DNA of 62,128 nt. Source: Vagococcus silagei (GTDB lineage: Bacteria; Bacillota; Bacilli; Lactobacillales; Vagococcaceae). A program made the position numbers and the translations under genes. Each line of letters starts with the position of its first letter. The first letter of the stretch is position 1. A model generated the notes under the pieces. The model saw nothing but the letters and a program-made list of their open reading frames with translations. It was not told the DNA's origin and did not search any database. Below, piece by piece: positions 59,062 to 62,128 of this stretch. The stretch covers positions 1 through 62,128 of the forward strand of contig NZ_SDGV01000024.1 of NCBI RefSeq assembly GCF_004795745.1. Reading direction: 5' to 3'.

Positions 59062-59070
59062 TTAGATTAA

Positions 59071-59109
59071 AACAGCGGAGAATAAAAAAGACTCTCTGCT
59101 GTTTTTTTT
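59071..59109 (+). terminator. Internal terminator between malE and malF
   Basis: ACAGC-GAGA pairs with TCTC-GCTGT, then eight T residues; it should cause partial termination inside the operon. Confidence 0.8.
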
Positions 59110-59128
59110 AAAGAATAGGAGAAAAATC

Positions 59129-60430
59129 ATGACAACTTCCACTAATAAAAAAGATGTTAAAAAAGCTTCACTCTTGTCACTGATTCCAGGGGCTGGTCAG
59201 TTTTATAACGGTCAAAAATTTAAAGGTTCAATCTTTTTAGTTATTTTTGCCTTATTCATTTTTGAGCTTGCGACTTTTGGGGCGACCGCCTTAGAAAATT
59301 TCATTTCACTAGGTAGTGTAGCTGGACAAGATCATTCATTGTTTCTTTTAATTCAAGGTACAATGCAAATTATTATCACAGTTATCTTCTTAATTTTTTA
59401 TGTTGTAAATATTCTTGATGCGAAAAACATTGCTAAAAAAATCAATAACGGTGTCAAAGTTACAGTGACACCGAAAGAAACACTTGATAATGTTTTAGAT
59501 CACGGTTTTCCATATTTACTTACATTACCAGCATACTTGGTTATGACTGTTGCTATTATTTTCCCAGTACTTGTCACATTATTTATGGCTTTTACAAACT
59601 ATGATTTCCAACATATTCCACCAGCAAACCTAATAGACTGGGTTGGCTTTAAAAACTTCTTCAGTATTTTCTTCTTAAGTAGTTATCGTGCAACGTTTGG
59701 TGCTGTACTTAGCTGGACAGTCATTTGGACAGTTTGTGCGACAACTTTACAAATTGTTTTAGGTGTCTTAACTGCCGTAATTGCAAACCAATCATTTATC
59801 AAAGGAAAAAGATGGTTTGGGGTAATCTTCCTATTACCTTGGGCAGTTCCAGCATTTATTACGATTATGAGTTTCTCAAATATTTTCAATGATAGTATCG
59901 GTGCGATTAACACACAAGTTATTCCATTCTTTAATCATTTACCATTGGTAGATATTGCACCAATCGCATGGAAGACTGATCCTTTCTGGACAAAAGTTGC
60001 GATTATCATGATTCAAGGTTGGTTAGGCTTCCCATATATTTATGTTATGACAACTGGTATTTTACAATCGATTCCAGAAGAGTTATATGAAGCTGCTAAA
60101 ATTGACGGTGCGGGCGTTTTACAACGTTTTAACACAATTACGTTACCAATGATTCTATTTGTGGCGGCACCTATTTTTGTCACACAATACACAGGTAACT
60201 TTAACAATTTCTCAATGATTTACTTATTCAACGATGGTGGTCCGGGTAGTGTCGGCGGTGGTGCTGGTTCAACGGATATCTTAATTTCTTGGATTTTTAA
60301 ATTAACGACTGGAAATGCGCCTCAGTACTCGATAGCCGCAGCTGTAACGTTAATTATCTCATTTATTGTTATCGGTATTTCGCTAATTGTCTTTAAGAAA
60401 ACTAAAGCATTTGATATGGAGGGCATGTAA
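59129..60430 (+). CDS. malF: Maltodextrin ABC transporter permease MalF
   Basis: A 433-residue permease. An N-terminal [10 protein letters not shown] segment and extra helices, as in streptococcal MalC, precede the core of six helices. The EAA coupling loop is [41 protein letters not shown] precedes ATG 59129. It pairs with MalG. Confidence 0.92.
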   Translation: MTTSTNKKDVKKASLLSLIPGAGQFYNGQKFKGSIFLVIFALFIFELATFGATALENFISLGSVAGQDHSLFLLIQGTMQIIITVIFLIFYVVNILDAKNIAKKINNGVKVTVTPKETLDNVLDHGFPYLLTLPAYLVMTVAIIFPVLVTLFMAFTNYDFQHIPPANLIDWVGFKNFFSIFFLSSYRATFGAVLSWTVIWTVCATTLQIVLGVLTAVIANQSFIKGKRWFGVIFLLPWAVPAFITIMSFSNIFNDSIGAINTQVIPFFNHLPLVDIAPIAWKTDPFWTKVAIIMIQGWLGFPYIYVMTTGILQSIPEELYEAAKIDGAGVLQRFNTITLPMILFVAAPIFVTQYTGNFNNFSMIYLFNDGGPGSVGGGAGSTDILISWIFKLTTGNAPQYSIAAAVTLIISFIVIGISLIVFKKTKAFDMEGM

Positions 60431-60431
60431 A

Positions 60432-61280
60432 ATGAAACGAACACACTCCGTTAAAAGAGAGCGATTTTTATCTCATTTATTTACGTATTTGTTTTTAATT
60501 GTGTTATCAATTGTCATCATTTATCCATTGTTGATCACTGTTAGTACTGCTTTTAAAACAGGTAACGTGGGTGCATTCTCACTTGATTTAAAAGGTGATT
60601 GGACACTCAATAACTTCAAGCGATTGTTTGACGAAACACTGTATTTAAGTTGGTATAAGAATACCTTAATTATTGCAACATTCACTATGATTTGTCAGGT
60701 GATTATTGTAACATTAGCTGGGTACACATACTCAAGATATCGTTTTATTGGTCGTAAACAAAGTTTGAAACTTTTCTTAATCATTCAAATGGTACCAACA
60801 ATGGCTGCCTTAACAGCATTCTTTGTTATGGCACTATTGTTAAATGCCTTAGATCAACCTTGGTTCTTAACTATCATTTATATTGGTGGTGGGATTCCAA
60901 TGAACACATGGTTAATGAAAGGATACTTCGATACTGTTCCAATTGATTTAGATGAATCTGCAAAACTTGATGGCGCGGGTCATTTTAGAATATTTTGGCA
61001 AATTGTGTTACCACTAGTTAAACCGATGATTGCGGTTCAGGCACTTTGGGCGTTTATGGGACCTTTTGGAGATTTCATGTTAGCAAAATTCTTGCTTCGT
61101 TCTCCAGAAAAAATTACAGTTGCAGTTGGTTTACAAACATTCTTATCAAATGCTCGTGACCAAAAAATTGCGTTATTCGCTGCTGGAGCAATTTTGATTG
61201 CGTTACCTATTTCCGTTCTGTTCTTTTTCTTACAAAAGAACTTTGTATCTGGACTTTTATCAGGTGGTACAAAAGGATAG
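60432..61280 (+). CDS. malG: Maltodextrin ABC transporter permease MalG
   Basis: A 282-residue permease with six helices and the EAA loop [28 protein letters not shown] 60432 comes one base after the malF stop, with GGAGGGCATG upstream; the frame from 60387 is not the start. Ends with a GGTKG C-terminus. Completes the membrane part; no ATPase is in the window. Confidence 0.92.
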   Translation: MKRTHSVKRERFLSHLFTYLFLIVLSIVIIYPLLITVSTAFKTGNVGAFSLDLKGDWTLNNFKRLFDETLYLSWYKNTLIIATFTMICQVIIVTLAGYTYSRYRFIGRKQSLKLFLIIQMVPTMAALTAFFVMALLLNALDQPWFLTIIYIGGGIPMNTWLMKGYFDTVPIDLDESAKLDGAGHFRIFWQIVLPLVKPMIAVQALWAFMGPFGDFMLAKFLLRSPEKITVAVGLQTFLSNARDQKIALFAAGAILIALPISVLFFFLQKNFVSGLLSGGTKG

Positions 61281-61292
61281 GAGTTTTCAATC

Positions 61293-62117
61293 ATGAAGAA
61301 AAAATCATTTCCAATTTCTTATTTTGTAAATAGTTGTAGTTTCAAAAAAATGTTTTTAGGACGTAGAGATTTAAATGCAATTCAAATGATTTTTGTAAGT
61401 ATTTTTTTAGTCTTTCTACTGTTAAATCCTGTGGTTTATCATTCGAAAAATGTTCCTGAATATGACTTGAATGAATTTTTACCTGATTTAACCAAAACTG
61501 TTGAAAAAATTTCATTGACGGATTTACAGCAGATAAAAGTTGAAAATCATCAATTGGTTCAACCACAAGAGCCAATTAAAGAAGACTTTTTAATTGTTAA
61601 TCTCAATGGAAAAGAACATGCTACCATGAAGAATGGTGTTATGTTTACAAATAAAACAATTGAGATTAAATTGAAAGGTGATACTGATTTGACGATTGCA
61701 TATCCTAAATCAATCAATGGAAGTGATTTTAATTCAAATCAAGATTTCTTAACCATGATTAATAAAGAGTGGAATAATCAAAATTCGGTTTATCGTTATT
61801 TTAGTATGATTATTTTAGTCAGTTTGTTAGTTGTTGTGACTGTTCTATTCTTAGTTTTTGGTGCTAGTTTCTTTATTTTGCTAACTAAGAAAAACCAAAT
61901 GTCAACCATTAAGACCTATAAAGAATCTGTAAATGTTGTGTTAAATGCGATGTTTATACCAACATTGCTTGCGACGGTCGTTGGTTTTATTAGCTACGAT
62001 ATCACAGTAATGTTAATGATTCAGTCATTAGGTTTAGGCTTAGTGATGCTACTTATTTTTGTTAAAACAAAATTTAATGATGGGTATGCGCTTGATGGAA
62101 AATTATCAATAAATTAA
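61293..62117 (+). CDS. DUF1189 family membrane protein (MalA-like)
   Basis: A 274-residue membrane protein with four predicted helices and one extracytoplasmic loop of about 120 residues between helix 1 and helix 2. DUF1189 proteins (MalA of Streptococcus pneumoniae) are encoded with maltodextrin transporters but their action is unknown. AGGAGTTTTCAATC precedes ATG 61293, 12 bases after malG. The gene ends 11 bases before the window edge. Confidence 0.82.
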   Translation: MKKKSFPISYFVNSCSFKKMFLGRRDLNAIQMIFVSIFLVFLLLNPVVYHSKNVPEYDLNEFLPDLTKTVEKISLTDLQQIKVENHQLVQPQEPIKEDFLIVNLNGKEHATMKNGVMFTNKTIEIKLKGDTDLTIAYPKSINGSDFNSNQDFLTMINKEWNNQNSVYRYFSMIILVSLLVVVTVLFLVFGASFFILLTKKNQMSTIKTYKESVNVVLNAMFIPTLLATVVGFISYDITVMLMIQSLGLGLVMLLIFVKTKFNDGYALDGKLSIN

Positions 62118-62128
62118 AAAAATTCTAG

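Overview
The window is a low-GC, AT-rich bacterial chromosome segment with Gram-positive ribosome binding sites (GGAGG type), lipoprotein and LPXTG signals, Rho-independent terminators and SpaA-type adhesin repeats. An Lsa-type ABC-F protein, an MhqD/MhqO-like pair, a Streptococcus/Enterococcus-style maltodextrin cluster with a DUF1189 protein, and a fused binding-protein/permease amino-acid transporter point to Lactobacillales, most like Enterococcaceae (Enterococcus or Vagococcus type). The genus is inference. I saw no rRNA, tRNA or CRISPR array.

Region 1-7.4 kb is an accessory island: a HEPN-domain gene behind a four-copy 7-mer array, a CoiA-like zinc protein, a Fic protein, a tyrosine integrase remnant with an in-frame amber codon and its front cut off by an IS3-family element, and two orphan genes, one with an XRE-like helix-turn-helix. 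The IS is itself dead because of an in-frame ochre codon. Region 7.5-15.3 kb is mixed housekeeping and membrane genes: glutathione peroxidase, TRIC-like channel, COG3910-type ATPase, a two-gene envelope operon, SemiSWEET, an ABC exporter pair and a LacI regulator. Region 15.6-21.4 kb holds two LPXTG wall proteins around a DEDDh exonuclease. Region 21.5-25.1 kb has a divergent MhqD/MhqO-like pair and an MsbA-type exporter.

Region 25.6-31.5 kb is a Fur-controlled ferric-siderophore operon (lipoprotein, two permeases, esterase, ATPase, ferredoxin-NADP reductase-like flavoprotein), which together can import, hydrolyse and reduce the iron complex. A nucleoside lipoprotein/nucleoside hydrolase pair follows, then an ABC-F gene behind an attenuator with a 7-codon leader ORF, a DUF4041/T5orf172-type coiled-coil protein, and an amino-acid ABC operon behind an elaborate leader with a Tyr-rich peptide. 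Region 40-51 kb contains GNAT/MarR, TetR, NUDIX, a LysR/PLP-decarboxylase divergent pair, YebC, an Lsa-like ABC-F with its own attenuator leader, DUF454, DUF3800, 3-methyladenine glycosylase and small membrane or HD proteins. Region 53.1-62.1 kb is a maltodextrin regulon: LacI/MalR regulator, two GH13 enzymes, MalE, MalF, MalG and DUF1189, with two near-identical 14-bp operators. No ATPase for this transporter is present.

The least explained signals are: (i) a structured intergenic repeat present as a 76-nt nested palindrome at 23188-23263 and 46170-46245, both between convergent genes, with compensatory base changes; (ii) the amino-acid transporter leader at 39663-39914; and (iii) attenuators in front of both ABC-F genes.
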